Assembly (NCBI RefSeq): GCF_900091625.1 | Contig: NZ_FMIC01000002.1 | Location: 6,634,001-6,698,000 of the forward strand | From: Micromonospora peucetia | GTDB lineage: Bacteria > Actinomycetota > Actinomycetes > Mycobacteriales > Micromonosporaceae | Reading direction: 5' to 3' | DNA: 64,000 nucleotides | Shown: positions 62,869 to 64,000 of the stretch, one piece after another | Numbering within the stretch: position 1 is the first letter of the stretch | Layout: each line of letters opens with the position of its first letter | Translations under genes and position numbers: made by a program | Notes under the pieces: generated by a model | The model's input: only the letters and a program-made list of their open reading frames with translations | Told to the model about the DNA's origin: nothing | The model's database searches: none

Positions 62869-63854
62869 GCGACGCGGCGGATGCGGCGGACGGCGAGGTA
62901 GAGCAGCAGGGCGGCGACGGCGACGAAGATGCCGGTCTCGATGCCCTGGAACAGCCAGAATCGGGTTCCGGGCTGGTAGAGCTGCCAGTTGTAGGCGCCC
63001 GAGGTGATGCCGAGGTCGGCGCCGCACGCGGCTCCCGGTCCGGTGGCGTCGGGTGCGCAGGCGATCTGCGCGTTGGCCGTGATCATCTTGCCGGAGGCGT
63101 CGCGGATGCCGTAGGACAGGATCCAGTCGCCGGCGGCCGGGTTGGTCTGCTCGGTGGCGTCCTTGAGCGGGAAGGTCACGACGCGGGCGGGCAGGTAGTG
63201 TGGCCGGGCGAGTGTCGTCAGGGCGATGCGCAGCCCGAGGAACCCGACGAGCGTGGCGGACATCGCGGGCAGCACCTTGGGCCAGATGGTGCCGGCGAAG
63301 ATGCCGAGCGTGACTGCGAAGATCGTGTAGCCGATCGGGGCCGTGCCCTGCATGTCGAAGAAGAAGATGTTGAAGCGGCCGTGCTGCCCGGCCTGGCTCA
63401 TCGGGTTCAGCCACCACGAGACGCCCAGTCCGTAGACCAGCGAGGCGACGAGCGCGACGGCGCCGGCGACCCCGAACTTGACCAGTGCCCAGTGTCCCCG
63501 GCTGACGCCCTGGGTCCAGACCATGCGGTGGGTGCCCTGCTCGATCTCGCGGGCGACCAGCGGCGCACCCCAGAACAGTCCGACCAGCAGCGGCAGGACG
63601 AGGAAGAGCACACCGATCATGGTCATCACGCCGTACTGGCCGTTGAACTGGATGGACGCCTTGCCGCAGGTGTCGGCGTCGGCCGGGATCATCGAGGCGG
63701 TACCCAGCGCGCGGACGCAGTCGTCCAGGCCCAGGTCGGCGAAGGTGTGCCGCATGGCCAGACCAGTGGGGACCATGAACACGGCGAGGAGCGCGAGGCC
63801 GATCGCGGTGAACAGTGCTTGCTTGCGGTGCTGCCGCCAGGCGAGCCAGATCAT
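62865..63854 (-). CDS. ABC transporter permease (ABC-2 type)
   Basis: 329 residues from ATG 63854. It starts MIWLAWRQHRKQALFTAIGL with a first membrane helix. A long extracytoplasmic loop follows, then the family-typical VMTMIGVLFLVLPLLVGLFW and PLVAREIEQGTHRMVWTQGV, and further helices including a C-terminal one (GIFVAVAALLLYLAVRRIRR). The start overlaps the ATPase stop, and the end overlaps the small peptide gene. A longer frame upstream belongs to the ATPase region. Confidence 0.85.
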   Translation of the reverse strand: MIWLAWRQHRKQALFTAIGLALLAVFMVPTGLAMRHTFADLGLDDCVRALGTASMIPADADTCGKASIQFNGQYGVMTMIGVLFLVLPLLVGLFWGAPLVAREIEQGTHRMVWTQGVSRGHWALVKFGVAGAVALVASLVYGLGVSWWLNPMSQAGQHGRFNIFFFDMQGTAPIGYTIFAVTLGIFAGTIWPKVLPAMSATLVGFLGLRIALTTLARPHYLPARVVTFPLKDATEQTNPAAGDWILSYGIRDASGKMITANAQIACAPDATGPGAACGADLGITSGAYNWQLYQPGTRFWLFQGIETGIFVAVAALLLYLAVRRIRRVA

Positions 63855-64000
63855 GCCGGCACCTCCCACGCGGCGTGCGGCCGGGAGTCGCCCTCGCCGA
63901 GGTAGGCGAGGATGAGGTCTTCCAGAGTCACGTCGTACGCCTTCCATGCCGGATCTCGCAGCGCAGTGTTCGTGCGGACCAGCAGCGTGGACTGCCGATC
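63851..64000 (-). CDS. ABC transporter ATP-binding protein, C-terminal end only
   Basis: The last 49 residues, ending DVTLEDLILAYLGEGDSRPH and a short tail, as in CcmA-type ABC ATPases where EDLFL.Y follows the nucleotide domain. The stop overlaps the permease start (ATGA). Most of the gene lies beyond the window. Confidence 0.7.
   Translation of the reverse strand, partial: DRQSTLLVRTNTALRDPAWKAYDVTLEDLILAYLGEGDSRPHAAWEVPA

Noticed and set aside
1..64000. CRISPR arrays, tRNA and rRNA genes
   Set aside because: I saw no regularly spaced repeats, no cloverleaf with a TTCGA-type T arm at a suitable place and no rRNA-like conserved sequence. A dedicated scan could still find a tRNA.

Overview
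This is high-GC DNA from an actinobacterium. Supporting evidence: GC-rich third positions, many GTG starts, an actinobacterial Lsr2 protein, a 'conservon'-type signalling operon, large LuxR (LAL) and XRE regulators, a MobF relaxase, and LivH/LivK-type transport genes. A Micromonosporaceae-like host is my guess, not a demonstrated assignment. I saw no rRNA, tRNA or CRISPR array. Much of the window is accessory DNA with insertion sequences (IS), IS remnants, pseudogenes and part of a conjugative element.

Layout. (1) 1-5940, minus strand: one operon in which the stop/start codons of the first four genes overlap. It encodes a nitrate/nitrite-sensing-type histidine kinase, a roadblock protein, a Ras-like GTPase, a branched-chain-amino-acid-type binding lipoprotein, a methyltransferase and a LivH-type permease (cut by the window edge). 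It resembles a conservon without the usual DUF742 gene. (2) 6444-19262: an unusual nucleotide-metabolism-like cluster. It holds a small Trp-rich protein coupled to a radical SAM enzyme, a dTMP-kinase-like kinase, an EEP-fold phosphodiesterase, a CYTH protein, a decayed nucleotidyltransferase, a decayed 5'-3' exonuclease, a nitrilase-fold amidohydrolase, an XRE/TPR regulator, a PfkB kinase, an asparaginase and a truncated PCC (DUF296) gene. Two near-identical IS copies in opposite orientation and several IS fragments break it up. I consider it the best candidate for an undescribed system, although this copy is degenerating. (3) 20381-22912: a 2-hydroxyacid dehydrogenase, a broken alpha/beta hydrolase and an IS5-type transposase. 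(4) 23245-28497: a MacB/FtsX-type ABC exporter facing a NarL-type two-component pair. (5) 28498-29507: remnants of a PAPS-reductase-like gene and a transposase. (6) 29508-36726: a LAL regulator, an alpha/beta hydrolase, an ABC-2-type exporter pair and an N-terminally short TrpD homologue.

(7) About 37281-61279: conjugative or plasmid-like DNA. It has an excisionase-like HTH protein, DUF932, a ParB-like protein, several small proteins of unknown function, a GGDEF protein, an AT-hook coiled-coil protein divergent from a MobF relaxase, a DUF3800-like protein and Lsr2. Strong GC-rich hairpins follow many of these genes, and three leaders share a hairpin with a conserved loop. A Tn554-like element (about 42690-48780, two tyrosine recombinases) splits a PAPS-reductase-like gene in two. 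It contains decayed cargo and a smaller transposase-less element bounded by inverted repeats. An IS3 element splits another small gene. (8) 61287-64000, minus strand: a nucleotidyltransferase remnant, an ATP-dependent DNA ligase, a tiny secreted-type peptide gene coupled to an ABC permease, and the end of its ATPase gene.
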